Source: Morella rubra
Taxonomy: Eukaryota > Streptophyta > Magnoliopsida > Fagales > Myricaceae
Assembly (NCBI GenBank): GCA_003952965.2
Contig: CM025849.1
Location: forward strand, 31,581,627-31,645,626
Reading direction: 5' to 3'
DNA: 64,000 nt
Part shown: piece by piece, positions 49,365 through 62,400 of the stretch
Position numbering within the stretch: position 1 is the first letter of the stretch
Layout: every line of letters starts with the position of its first letter
Notes under the pieces: generated by a model
What the model was told of the DNA's origin: nothing
What the model saw: the letters and a program-made list of their open reading frames with translations, nothing else
The model's database searches: none
Made by a program: the position numbers and the translations under genes

Positions 49365-50267
49365 TGACTGGAATGAATTATTTATATTTAGAAGTGTGAC
49401 CAAACTTTTGTTTTTGTATGCTAAAATTTTAAAATCCGAGAAGTGAAAAAGTAAAAAAAAAAAAAAAAAGGGATAATTTTGAATGAATTTTTTATAATGG
49501 AAATAGATTATTTGATAAAAAGAGATTACATTGTAATTATTTTATTATACCAAAATTTTGACATCCAAACATTACTGAAAAATAGATGATTTTGATGGTA
49601 ATAGAGAAATTATTTTGTAGTTATTTTATTATGCTAGTACTCAAAATTTTGACATGCAAACGTCATCTCGATAATTATTTTATTAGACCAAAGTTTTCAG
49701 CAAACACCATCTGCTGCAAATTTGAATTATTGCAAGTCATACTAATATTTGGGACGCCCTACATCACATAAATACACGAGTTTAAGTGGGTCAAAGATAA
49801 GTTTCCCTTTTTAAAATTTTTATTAATATTATTATTTATGAATAATATGCATTTCAAGAACCAACAAATAATTAGCTACTCAGCTGCAAAAGGAAAAATA
49901 AATTAGCTCCTCAGCTTAAGACATATAATTGTTTATTCATAAAGCAAGCTTCTGAGTAGTGCGAAGTTGTCTGGCCAAGAGAGAAGTTCTTGTGAGCAAG
50001 TAGGTCCCGCAGTAATCGTCTTTGAAAGACATCGAAGTGACAGGCTAATAGTTTTGGCAAAAATGTTTCTTCCTCCTCATCACAGCGACCACAAGAATCT
50101 TTTGACACCTCGAGTCCCTAGCTAGGTGCTTCCTATGTTTACGCGTGACCTTAATTTGTTTGATTTATTCTTTATTAATGTTTGTTTCATGTCTCACATG
50201 AACCTCATCTTGCATTATTGAGTAGTTCGAAAGTAGAGGGTTTAATTTCATTAGAATATAACTTGAG

Positions 50268-50556
50268 GGGGCCAAAATGTAAAATATAAAAAAATGACTA
50301 AAAAAAATTAACTTTTTTTTCTAAGAAAAAAAAATATTTTTTAGATTAAAATAACAATAATACCCTTGACTCATTTTACATATTTAAAATATTGTTGTCA
50401 ATTTATTAAATTTTCAGAGGTATTATTGTTAGACGGCGGGTGCTAAGTGTCTAAAATTGATAGTTAGAAGGTACAATATCTCCAAAGTGATAGTTTAAGA
50501 TATAAAGTACAAATTTTATGATAATTCATGAGTAAAAAGTATATTTTTTCAAAAAA
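50268..50556. mobile_element. Second member of the 20279-20634 MITE family, copy B
   Basis: Better preserved than in copy A: acccttgactcattttacat, then gataattcatgagtaaaaag at the right end, matching the right end of the 20279 element. Confidence 0.55.
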
Positions 50557-51604
50557 AAATGTATAAGTTGTAGCACGACATATTTAAGTTATTAATGGTA
50601 CTGGTCCGTAAGAAGTTATCCCTTTTTTTTGGAATCTTGATAAGACCAAAGGTCTTGAGCCACGGATCCTTTAGAAGAATTCAAGAATCCTTAATTTCTT
50701 TATGCTCAACGTAACATTGTACAAATAAGAATCAGCAACTTATATATAATGATGTTAGTTTCATATGTCTCATATGAACCTCAACTTGCATTATGAAATT
50801 AAGGCTTGAATTGCTAGGCCGGCCATGCATGCATGTGTATTATGGAGTTAAAAGATTTTCTTAACTTATTGATTATTCTATAAAATTATGAGGATATTCT
50901 AGCATATATTTGCAATTCTAGAATCCTAATATTAATTTCAAATTAAATGATAAAATATTTCCTCAGTTAAAAATTACTGCGTGACAAAATCTCAACCTTT
51001 TAATTTGAGAACAAATTAAAGTGTCTTCCTCAAGTTTCAATTTGTTGGATTATACTCTTCGAGTTACAAAAATGGTCAATTTTTGCTTCCGTTAAATTTG
51101 AGCTTAAACTAAACGAAAAATGATCGAAATGTACTTCCGAGATAAATTTTTTTTTAAAAAATTGAGAAATTAAATTAAAAAAAGTAACATATAAACAACT
51201 TAAATCGTTAAGCATAAAAATATGTCAAGAATTCTAGGAATTTCGATCAAATCATGACATAGGTATATATTCCACGACCTTTTAAGAGCCCCTAACATTA
51301 TCATTTGTCCCACGACTTCAATGAAGAGACAAAGACAGCGCTGATGTTAACTATATATATATGTGTGGTGTCCATCACACTATTAATATCGTGAGTTGTT
51401 TATAATTGACACCTTACCTAAACTAATAGGGCCGTGTCAAGCAAACCACCTACATTAATATTATGTGCCCACGGCAAAGCCAGCCAGCTTGTTGAAAAGA
51501 CACGACGAGATCTACCTTCTCACATGCGATTAAGATCAGGGACACATGCATACATTCGTACACAAAGAATCTAAGGGGATTAACAACACACAAAAAACAG
51601 TGTA

Positions 51605-52000
51605 CATCGCATTTCACTTATTGATTAAATAAAAATTATACTTTACAACCTTGATTTGTTTTATACTTGCACTCCAAACTACGAAAGTTATTGACTTATT
51701 ATACCCTAAACTATAGGAAAATGGACATTTTTTTAGGAAGTTACAATTCTATCCAGTTCAATTTTGAAAAACTTGCTGCACTTTACTGAAGCTGAAATCA
51801 AATAAAAATTGGATATGTAAGGGCATCTCAATAGTAAAAATTTAACTTCATGTGCAAAGTGCAAACAAGTTATTGATTGTTTAAGGTGTTATGTGTAGAG
51901 TTTAGTAGTTTGGGGTCATGTAAATTACACAACGAATAGTAGTTAGAGAGTTCAAAACCAAATTTGCCTGAAAATCAAAATTTTTTTTATTACTAATAAT
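51605..52000. mobile_element. Probable MITE, copy B (counterpart about 35690-36050)
   Basis: A block with attatactttacaaccttga on the left and ggggtcatgtaaattacaca towards the right has weak inverted similarity. It is identical in copies A and B, unlike the noisy DNA on both sides. Borders uncertain. Confidence 0.35.
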
Positions 52001-52037
52001 TACGGTCCTGCTTCTTCTCCATTAATGTTCAGCCAAA

Positions 52038-52135
52038 CACTACAACAAAAATCACTTTGGTGTCAAAAAATTTTGTCACCCAAAGTGCTATTTTTGTCAC
52101 CAAAAGTTTTGGGTGACAAAACCAAGTTGTCACCC
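52038..52135 (+). mobile_element. End of a second CACTA-like family, copy B
   Basis: CACTACAACAAAAATCACT followed by alternating ttttgtcaccc and gggtgacaaaa motifs, which would form subterminal hairpins. The opposite end could not be found before the next repeat at 52827, so the element is truncated or its other end is garbled. Confidence 0.5.
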
Positions 52136-52826
52136 AGTTTGTTACCTAAAGCATGTCAGTCAAGGTTTTTAAGTGATAATTTCCGTATTTTGTTACTCGA
52201 AACCGTCTGGACCGGCCACTATACCATCCAAACGATTTTATGCCATATTGACGAAATTTTAAATCGTCATGCCCAGTACATTCCATCCATTCGCGCGAGA
52301 GGCGCAAATGTATTCTCCATATGTTCGTATGAGGAGTGCGAACATTTGGTTCAATGTGATGAAATACATTTTGTCATGAAAAATACGCGCGCAAGATAAT
52401 ATATAACCGTCTGCACGGTAATATAAAATCGTCAGCATGATAACATAAAGACGTATGCACTGTTGTTTCATTTATGATGAAATAGTTTTTTGTTATCTTC
52501 AGAAACTATTCGAACACGTACATCGATAGTGCAGACACTTATTCTGTTGAACACGTTGGAAAGTGTTTTCTTCCCGTTCGAACGGTTGCTAATTAAAAGG
52601 CTGTGTGTACGGAAGAATAACTCTGTAGACAGACTGTAAATTCATGCAAAGTGTGGGTGGATTGTGAAGCATGCGCACGTATTCAATACAAAACTGTTCC
52701 GACGGTTTTGTTACGTATTTGAATTAGTTTAATTAAAATTTTAAAAATAATTTACAAATAATACAGATAGAAAGATATTCAATACTCATAATAATAATAA
52801 TAATAAAATGTCTACAAATATGCAAT

Positions 52827-52981
52827 CGGCCCAACAGGCCTGTAGTTCAGTGAATCCAAATGAAATAGTACTCTAACACTAGGCCCAAGGTTGTTCAAGC
52901 CCAAAGTTGAATTCTCAAGTTCTTTTATGTATAAGCAACTTGTGTTGTTTACAAACTAAAATTAATGAAAAAATGAAGAGA
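52827..52981. repeat. Direct repeat, right member, copy B
   Basis: Partner of 49222-49364. The CACTA element at 52988 is inserted just after it. Confidence 0.8.
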
Positions 52982-53566
52982 GAATGACACTACAAAAAAA
53001 GGCACCTATAGCAGCGGTTTTTTATCGCCGCTATAGGTCCCAAAACCGCTGCTATAGGCTATAGCAGCGGTTTTTAGTTGCGGTCGTCGTCAGTACAGCC
53101 CTATAGCCACAGTTATGGAGACCGCTGATGAATACGTCGGCTCTATAGCGGCGATCGAGCCCAACTGCGGTTGCAATTTTTTTCGCAGACGTGCTATAGC
53201 GGCGGTCTATTCCGCCGCTAGAGATTACAGCAGCGGTCATGTGACCGCGGCTATAGTGTTATAGCTGCGGTCACATGACCGCTGCTATAACTCTTTCCGT
53301 TGGTTTACATATAACGGCGGTCAGTGACCGCCGCTATAGGTGTGTTTTTTTTTTTTTTTTGTTTTTTTTTTATATATTTTCCTGCCATACAAATTTTGTT
53401 ATAGATTTTAATTGATTAATGCAAACAAAGAAAAGTGTAATAAAACAAAATATATTTCATTATAAGCATGTCTTACAAGTTTTGCATCAAACAAAAATAA
53501 GTGAAGGCATTTTCTCAATAGTCTAAAAACTAACAAGTCATGACATTTAACTACAAATAACTATAA

Positions 53567-55492
53567 ATTTAATCCTCTCCACCTTCAGCAGCACCATCTG
53601 CTCCTGCACTTTCTGCATCATCGGCATTGTCTGCTATTACAATATTGTAAAATTAACAAACAGTAATGACATGAACAAAGATAAAAGAGCTTAGTACATA
53701 CTTAAAATTAAATTAATGGCAGTATTCATTTATGTTTGTATCTTACCAACACTCGTTTTCCGACTTGCATGAGATGATCTATGAATTGCTGGTGAAACGT
53801 GATTGTTATTGGCAACATCTTGGTATTGACGTTGCTCCTACAACAGTTAAACAAACATTAATTAACTACGAAATATACATAAATAGAATCAATAGTAATA
53901 CTTGAGGATAAGTAAATAAAACTTTTACCCAAGCTTGTGCCATCATTTGTATTGTAGATTTAAGCGATGCTACTTCAGACTCCAACATCTGAACTCTATT
54001 TTCCATAAATACCGCTCTCTCGTTACTAGAGGATGTAGGCTGACTGGATCTTACGTTGGTGTTGGCAGGATGAGATGAAGGAGTTGGTCCTAATCCAACG
54101 CCGCGAATGCGACCATGTCGTTCTGGACCAATCACTTGTGCATATCGGTCAGATGGTGACCAACCGATGCTGCCATCCACTCTAAATTCGAAGTTTGTGA
54201 ACTTCCTGAATCGTTCAGTCCAATCTCCTCCATTCGCCTCTGAGAGAATACAACATACAATTAAATTTTGAATTAATATTCGCACATTCAAATCAAAATT
54301 GATGTAATATGACATACTATTTTCTCTGCTACGTCCGGATTTATTGGAGATCCGTCAGAACGCATATGGACAGCTTTATATAAATCCGCTCGATTGATTG
54401 GAACTTGTTTCTCTTTTTCCTGCATCACAAACACGAATTCGTGATGAAATTGTAAATTACAAATAAGAATGGTAATGATAAGTACTATACTATTAAACAA
54501 ACTAATGAAGTACTACATACCAATTCGTGAGCATAACGTGCGAAGCTCTTTGATCCTGCAGTGTGGACCGTCGTTTGGAGCGATCTATTTTGTTTTCCGG
54601 CATGACTTCGATGCTACATTAACATCAAGACAGTTAAAATTAATAAGAAGTTATATTCATAAAAACTATAATACAAATAAATAAATGTCATACCCGTCCT
54701 GCATCAGAATACCAAAAATCGACTAATTTGCAAAATTGCTCCAAATTAACGTCTGTTGGAGCATTATTTTTCACATACTGAGGCGTAAAGGCCTCATCAA
54801 AAATTTCTGCTTTAAACTACACTTGTAGTTCTCCATTTCTCTCCTAAATCTTTGAGGAACCAGCTCTTGACAATATCCCCAATGGAGGCTCGGGGATTGT
54901 AAACCGTTTCTGCAAAATATACCCCAACAGTTAGGTGCGTCAATTATTAAATTTATATAGTTGAATAACAATTGTGACAAATAACCAAAATTATACCGTC
55001 ATGAGGCTCCAACAGTCCTCTTTTATTGACAATGGGACTTTACGCCAATCCGCCGCATCTAGGGGGATTTGATTCGCAACACGGGCAACACAACCAGTGA
55101 ATTTGTTAAATATTCCCCCTTCATTACCCAATGGCTGCCCATTGCCATTGAATTGTACTGGAATCAATTCGTCTTCCTTCAGATTCCAGACGTCCGTCAT
55201 CCGCGTGCCGCCACGCACTTTCCGGACTTCAGTATCACCTGCACATTTAGCATGTGAAACTAAATTGAGTAACATATTAAACTTAGATTATCTCTATTGT
55301 GGTTATGAACATACCAATTATTTCATTATCGTTCAAAGATTGATCATAGTCGGACGATGGCATCGTAGCCTGTTCTGAAGGATGCGCAGGTGGCTGTGAC
55401 GGCGTTGCTTCTTGTGATGCCGTTGCTTCTTGCGATGGTGGCACAGGTGGCTGTGATGAAGAAGATATAGTCCTGAATCTCTTCCTCGTCAT
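53567..55492 (-). pseudogene. Second CACTA gene (Transposase_24 type), minus-strand element
   Basis: Starts at the ATG at 55492 (MTRKRFRTISSSSQPP). Exon 2 (GDTEVRKVRGGTRMTDVW) is in frame here, unlike in the 9892 element, and the coiled-coil exon continues properly (VASLKSTIQMMAQAW). The exon at about 54690-54910 has a frame change (CSLKQKFLMRPLRL against CSLKKYFDEAFTP), so this copy is also damaged. The last exon ends in an acidic AEGGED tail near 53567. Confidence 0.75.
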
Positions 55493-55623
55493 TGTACCTA
55501 TACAATATTTAAACATGCATAAAAGTGATTTCAATGTAAAATTCAACAATACAAAACATTTCCTTAAACAAAACAACGCCAATAAAACAATATATCGTAA
55601 ATCTGAGCATGTAAAAAAAAAAC

Positions 55624-57360
55624 TCAAAAACAGAGAGATATTTGACATACCATAGGAAATTCCTGAGGTATATCTAGTGTTGTTCCTTCCACCTCATTTC
55701 TAAACCACGTCAAATCATCGTGTACATTCTCGAGGATTTGCTCAACGTTGAAATTGTAAGGTTCATTTTCACAGTAGTCATCTATGTCGTCATCATTACC
55801 AGCATCAAACACATCTCTTGGTTTGGTCTTGACAACTACTTCCCAATTTGGATGTCTTTCATCTGCTACATAGTATACTTGAGATGCTTGTGGTGCCAAA
55901 ATGAATGGATCATCGCTTAATCGATCTCCAGTATGCACTAAACGCGAAAAATTAACAAGTTCGAATCCAAACTCATCAACTTTATATCCCCTACCAATAG
56001 CTGTGTCAACCCAATCACATTTGAATAGTACAAAACATTCTTCATCAAAATAGTTTAACTCAATGATACTTATAATTCGCCCGTAATATGTGGTGCCCCC
56101 TTCAACAGTCACACATATACTCCACTATTTTGAGTTGTTCTGCCTATTTCATTGTCTTTTGTACGAAATTTCACACCATTATGTACATATCGGCTAAATG
56201 ATCTAGCTTCGGGGTTTGGACCTTTAGCAAGCCATCGAACTCTATTTGGAAGTTGATGCTTCATCATCTCGTCCATATTTTGAACCTATTTTCCTCGAAC
56301 AACAACTCAAGATTAAAACTAATTGTAAGTTTCAAAGTAATCAACCAATACAAAACATTTTAAACATAACACATACATAGTTTCGAAACCAGTCACAAAA
56401 TTCATCCCTATGCATCTTATCGATGACATAATCTGTTGGTCGACTACTACGGTTTCTTGCCTTCAATCGCTCCTTATGCATTCTACACATCGACAATACA
56501 ACTAAAAAATTAATTTCATTCATCGATAAAAACATGCTCAATGAAAGAGTTAAAAGTCTAACATCACTTATGTGCGAATTTGAATTAACTCATCGCAATT
56601 AAAAAGGATATATCGATGAGCCTGCATACATGTTTTCATATCAAGACGAACAAATGATATTCCTCCCATAGTATCATTTACATTTCTTGGTGATCTATTA
56701 AAGATCGTTGGGACTGATTCTAAATATCTTGAACAAAATGTTAAGCATTCATCTGCTATATATCCTTCAGCAATAGAGCCTTCAGGTGCGGCCGTATTGC
56801 GAACATAAGATTTGAAACGGTGCATGCACCTACATCAACAATATTAGACTTCATTAAATAAAACACGTGCAAAGACTAGTGCTCATGTTCCCAAAAGGAT
56901 TAAACCCATCCGCTGCTAACCCAAGCCTAACATTACGAGGATCAGAAGCAAATCAGCATACTGTGCATCAAATGCCTTCCAAGCTTGACCATCGGCCGGA
57001 TGCCTTAACAACCCATCATTTACACGTCCATCATGATGCCATTTCATATGAAAACCAGTTTTTGAAGACATGAATAATCTTTGCAAGCGCTGCTTTAAAG
57101 GAAACCACCGCAAAACTTTCGCCGGTTTTTTCTTGGATCTCTTGGATGATCCACCTTCATTTTGTGACAAAATATTTCCCTCCTTATTGCCTTCCATTTT
57201 GTTGCTCCACACTTTGAACAAACTTCTAAATTCTCATTCTCATTCCAAAACAACATACAACCGTTTGGACAAACAGGGATCTTTTCATATCCAAGTCCTA
57301 ACCCTTTTCATGTATTTTTTAGCTTCATAAGTGTCCTTCGGCAATTTAGCACCCGCAAGG
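55624..57360 (-). pseudogene. TNP2-type transposase remnant with internal deletion
   Basis: A DUF4216-type exon is open at 55624-56112 (GGTTYYGRIISIIELNYFDE). A DUF4218-type piece with MHRFKSYVRNTAAPEGSIAE lies at about 56570-56825. The N-terminal part near 56916-57221 includes LLRHPADGQAWKAFD. The part with the catalytic core of TNP2 and the start of DUF4218 is absent through a clean deletion of about 1.2 kb relative to the other element. Confidence 0.8.
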
Positions 57361-57372
57361 AGCATATCACCC

Positions 57373-57472
57373 NNNNNNNNNNNNNNNNNNNNNNNNNNNN
57401 NNNNNNNNNNNNNNNNNNNNNNNNNNNNNNNNNNNNNNNNNNNNNNNNNNNNNNNNNNNNNNNNNNNNNNNN
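57373..57472. other. Assembly gap of 100 N
   Basis: A round-number gap that usually marks a join of unknown size. The left flank is inside a CACTA transposase, the right flank inside the SMR leader of the repeated segment. Confidence 1.
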
Positions 57473-58976
57473 ATTAAAACGTGGTCGTGACTCGTGAGAG
57501 CGACAGTGGGTGCAGAAAGAGGAGGGAGTGGTCGGCAGAGAGATTGACAATTCGTAGTATTCTTCTTACATAGATGTATATACAAATATGCTCTTATCTT
57601 CCAAAAAAAAAATTTTACTACTGCAGACTTCCACACCTTCTTCTCTTGCATTTTTCCTCCTTGTACCGTCCTATTTCAATAGTTTGGTTTACTTTTCTGT
57701 CTTTCCTTTATTTGGAAGATACAACAACGACAAATTAGTCGTCCTAACAAGTGATATGCACAGCAGTGAAAAGTAATTGATTCACGGAGGCATTCTTCTG
57801 TTATATTCTCTACTCTTTACTGTTCCTTCTCTCTCTCTCTCTCTCTCGGTTTATGTTGGAACTCCAAAGTTATGATTGCTTGTCAATTAAGTCCACCAAG
57901 CTATAAAATACAAGAAGTGGACTGTTTGAGCTCTTGTTCATGATGTCTTCACTGTTAGCCAAGTCAGCAATCAAGCCACATCAGTAGATATATATATAAA
58001 GGCAATCCTCTAAATTCAAAAGTTAGATCATCATGTTTTTATTTTTTCAAATTTCAAACTCTACACGAGAGTTTACTATGTAAAGTATTTGTCGGTCTCA
58101 GTAAGTGATACTAAGCCATTTTATCTCAAAATTTTAAGGTATTAGAATGAAAATCTTGAGTACGAGACCTATTCTGCGGTTCACTTCAATATCAATTAAA
58201 TATTACACAAATTGGCCTTACTAATTAAAAGAGAATTCAATTTGGAGTGTTAAGAAATACAATTTAAATAATAAAAATCTACATAGGGATAAGTCGAGAC
58301 AAAGGCAGAGTCCCAAAATACATTCTGCCTCTGTGGCCTTCCGCTATTGGCGAAGGCTGCCAATTTGGAAATTAGCGGATTCCTAGAGATGCAAAAATTT
58401 CTTAAAATCTCTTCCAAGTAGTTTTGGGCCCAAAAAGAAACCCTTAAATTTTTTTTTTCAAATAAAATCGAACCCGCGCATGTTAATCAAAGACTTAAAT
58501 CAGATAAACAGCAACTAGTATACACATCAATCAATTGAGTAATTATGGCTGATTTAGCACAAGGCTCCAAATTTTGTGGTGACTGAAGCGGATCAGAAAA
58601 AATAATAATAATAAGTGTTAGATGAAATTAGATGAGAAATGTTGAATTAAAAGGGAGAAATTAAATAATCTCCGAGAGAGATATAGAATGCGAGATCGTG
58701 TGCGTGAGGTTAGCCGAAAATAGAATTCCACAACTGGGTCCCGAATCATTGAACAACCCTGCAGCCACCAAGTAAATATCAATCAAAGAGAGAAAGATCA
58801 AGAGAATTGAGAAGGGAAAGGGGGCAAATTTACGGTTAGCAGAGGTGAAGCCGCGAGAGAGGGAGAGTGAGTACGAAAAATGAGGGAGGGAGGGAGGGAC
58901 GCTTGAGGGTTTAATGAGCCCTGGTTTGAACAATGTCATCTTGAAATGATATTAAGTATTAAAAAAAAGGCTTCAT

Positions 58977-59316
58977 TAATAATACAGTCACGTAGTATTC
59001 ACTTTTAACAAATTAGTTTCTTAGATATAACTTTGAACAGTCCGATCCTTGTGATTTATTTTTTAGATATATGACTCATTTTGTCCCCAAAAAGTTAGTC
59101 GACTAATAGAAAACTGACATAGATTCAGAGTCAAGATATCTATATATCTTCGAGATTGAATAACCTATTCCAAACCTCGTTCTCGTTAGTGGACTAACTT
59201 TTAGTGAACGAAATGATTTATATGTCTAAAAGATTGACCACAAAGACTAGCTCATTCAAAGTTATACCTGAGAAATTGATTTGTTAAAATTGAATACTAT
59301 AAGGACTTTATCAGTA
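58977..59316. mobile_element. Foldback MITE, copy C
   Basis: Same element and same arms as at 25113 and 41128. Confidence 0.75.
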
Positions 59317-59384
59317 ATTAAGTTTAAAAAATATAAAAATCGCAAAATTGAAATTTTTCCACAAGCCCGCAGAATTTCTGGCTC

Positions 59385-59488
59385 TTATTTCGCTTCCACT
59401 CGTGCCTCAATCTTGATTACTGCTACTGGCTCCCCTATGAAGCCGACTTCACCAGCCAAAACAGGATACCAGTATCGGAACTGAAGCT
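59385..59488 (-). pseudogene. Orphan 3'-terminal exon, copy C
   Basis: Identical to the exon in copies A and B, including acceptor and stop. Confidence 0.45.
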
Positions 59489-62400
59489 CTAGCGCAAGTA
59501 AGGGTGGGCAAAAATTCCTGCAGAAGTATCAGAATTTCTGATTCCAATTTTTACAAAAAAAATAAAAAATAAAAAATAATGCTAATAAAGTATAACATAA
59601 AGAATTTGATTGAAATATTTTAGAGTATAATTTTTTGAGAATATTTTTATTTATTATTAATTTATGATAAATAATAGAAAATCTTCCAAAAATTCTATTC
59701 AAAAATATTATTCAAAAAAATATTTTTGGCTCATTAGGATCTTAAAAAAAAGTCCATAAAAGCTCACATGCCGAATTGAAATTTCTAATTTCGTTACCAC
59801 AAGGGAATACAAAAAAAAAAAAAAAATGCATTCTAATAAGTACTGGAACGAAATTAGAATTGACTATTCTGATTCTATCTATTTCGATACTGCAGAAGGC
59901 GAAAGTTTTGATCAATCTATATCTTCTTAAGCCAAGCTTAAATCTATATCTTTCTAACGGTTTAAATAGACGAGTTTATTTATTGTAAAGTATTTGCCTG
60001 GTCTTGGTAGTTGGAAACCAAGCCACTTCTTCTGGAATTCTTATTCACCCATAATCTGATCATCTCATTGGGGAAGTTCACAAACAGTAACTAGCTGTCG
60101 CCAGGATCTTTTATCCAATCTCCAGAGTATTCGCTCTCGCTCGCTCTCTCTCTCTCTGTCTTCACCTATCATATCAGAACTCTCGGTTTCCTACGCTTGT
60201 CTGTATGTATAAAACGGACTTGGCCGCATTGGATACCTCTTTGGACACTGCAAAATAATTGCTAAATTGACGGCGACAGAAAATTCCGTAGCACTTATCT
60301 TATGCGAAGTGTCTTCTTTCTCACCTCACTTTAGAAACCAATCAAAGTTTAGCAACATGGATCTGCTGTGGGCTTCTGTGTAATCGTAATTGGCTCAAGG
60401 GTAAAGAAGCCTCGAAGAGTATCTTTGATTGGCTTGTCCTGAACTTGTACAGTTTCTGAACGGTGATAGTTAGGGACGATTATGTTGCCCCGACGGAACT
60501 AGACGAAGGAAATGTACGCACCACTAGAAGGAAAGAGGCAAAGGATCTCTTTGGCTGTTTCGACCTTTTCCTTTTTTGTTTTGGATTTTCCTGTTCCGTA
60601 CCCCTTTCACAAGTCTACGGGTGGTACCAAACAAGGATACAGAGTGAGATTTTAGAGTCTCGAACGATTTCGGCAGTCCGGGGGAAGTTTCGTAAAGTAT
60701 GTAACGTATGTAGGTGTACGTATATAAACCAAACCTTCCTATATATAAAATAGATGTGCTAGGTGAATATATTAGAGGGTCTAAGGATTTGCCAAGTATG
60801 TATTTGAGATACTCTTGCTGTAAAAGTTTAAAAATTAAGTAACAGAAGAAAAAAAAAATTACACTTTGTATATTTTAATTAGGGATAAATATATTTTTGA
60901 CCAATCATGTTAAAAGAAGTTTGACATATTCCACTCTAAACTATCCGCTTTAATTCATTGCACCATCGGTGAAATTTTCAGCTCAAAATGAATATAATTC
61001 CCACGATCCTAGCTAGTTGCTGAGGATTGGGTCCGTACTCCTGAAGTCCATCCCATGATATTCCTTTTAGGTTGGAAAAATCATTCTATCCAAAAATTCA
61101 TACGAAAAGAAATTCCTCTTTTGGGACAAAAAAAACCATCTCAAAATTGTCACATATTACTAATTCTGTCCCAAAAACGTTCGTTCAAATGCCATCAGAC
61201 GAGAAGGAACACTTATTTTTTCGGAATAAGTAAACAATCTATCTCGAAATCTCGTTCTAACGGCAAATAATACCTTTCAGACGGGTACGCGCGGGTTCTA
61301 TAGCACCACTCCTGATTAATCATGTTTTTAAAATATATTTTTATAATTAACTGCAAGGTTTACGTGTAGGGTTATGAGATAGGTATAGCCTATTTTACTT
61401 AATTGAAATCTCTTAAATTTAATGAATATATTGCTTAAGGCCTCTTTTACTAATGCTCCCTCTCAGTTAAATGCTCTATCTCTCATTCTACGCCCTTTTA
61501 TATGATTAAATGGCTTAGCGAGGAATTAGGTGTAATATTTACCAATCTTAACTTGCTTTAAGATTATATTTTTCCCATTATATATACGCTATGTACGGAA
61601 TTTATATGGCACCTTTCGGCTTTCTCATTATAGGTTTTATGAATTTAAATTACTCCTTTAGTATTTATGTAATCTTGAGTCAAATTTCAAATTTCAAATA
61701 ATAAAAATAGAATAAAGGAATGAGGCCAAGAATGGACCTAGGCTTGGCAGGCTATGAGCTTCATTAGCGGCTGCCCATTCACTTCTTTTGGGCTTTGAAT
61801 CTGAATTTATTGGGCTCATTGGATCTTGAGGGAGAGATGAGCTTGGACCAAATTAGTTGGGCTTGGTTTGTGCCCAAAATTTCGGCCCAAGAGCCATACA
61901 ATTAGGCAGCCATTTAGGAGATTTTAGATTTAGGATTAGGTATGATTATGAGCTTGGAGCATATCCTTTTGACATGTGGCTAAATCTGCCAATGCCGCCC
62001 ATCTCTCCCCCATCCATCACACTTGCTTCCTTTACTTATCTTTAATTACAATCATTTTAACCTTGAGCTTAATAGCTTTAACCCTAAATTGACTCTTAGT
62101 TAATTAAGTGCATAGAAAGAGGAGGGAGACCCAAGGTCTCATTTTCCAGTGCCATTTCCAAATTCGAGAGAGAAGGAGAAGAAGACAAGGTTCGACTTCC
62201 CCCCTTTTGCACCGAACTCATCTGGCTGAAGTGTCGGTTGTTCTCCTCCCTTTCTTATATTTTTCATTCTTACAAAACTCCTGTACTAACTCCATTTTCA
62301 TTCTAGGTGAAGTTTTCTTAGAAGAAATAACATCAAAAAGGCCAAGGTAAGTGTGAAAACTAAGCTGGTTTTTGAGTGAAACATGGCCTAGCCGAATGCC

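Larger units (their letters stand above)
38794..57372. repeat. Copy B of the repeated segment
   Basis: Matches copy A from 22785 to its end, then continues through the CACTA element further than copy A does. It agrees with copy C, not A, at several variant sites: the cacaagcccgcagaattt text near 41511, the gacaacatgactcttgtg text near 45342, and the aaataaaatcgaacccg text near 40612. Confidence 0.95.
52988..57372 (-). mobile_element. Minus-strand CACTA element with internally deleted transposase, cut by a gap
   Basis: Its right end (on the plus strand the first bases) reads CACTACAAAAAAAGGCACC, followed by agcagcggt and gaccgccgctata subterminal motifs. Inside, on the minus strand, lie the second En/Spm gene (53567-55492) and parts of the TNP2 gene (55624 onward). 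The sequence is very close to the 9892-17005 element. The counterpart of about 12075-13285 of that element is missing (junction at about 56878), so the TNP2 catalytic core is gone. The element runs into a 100-N gap about 1.7 kb before its expected other end. Confidence 0.88.

Noticed and set aside
57308-57651. Frames joining SMR leader and CACTA sequence across the second gap
   Set aside because: They are artefacts of the 100-N join.
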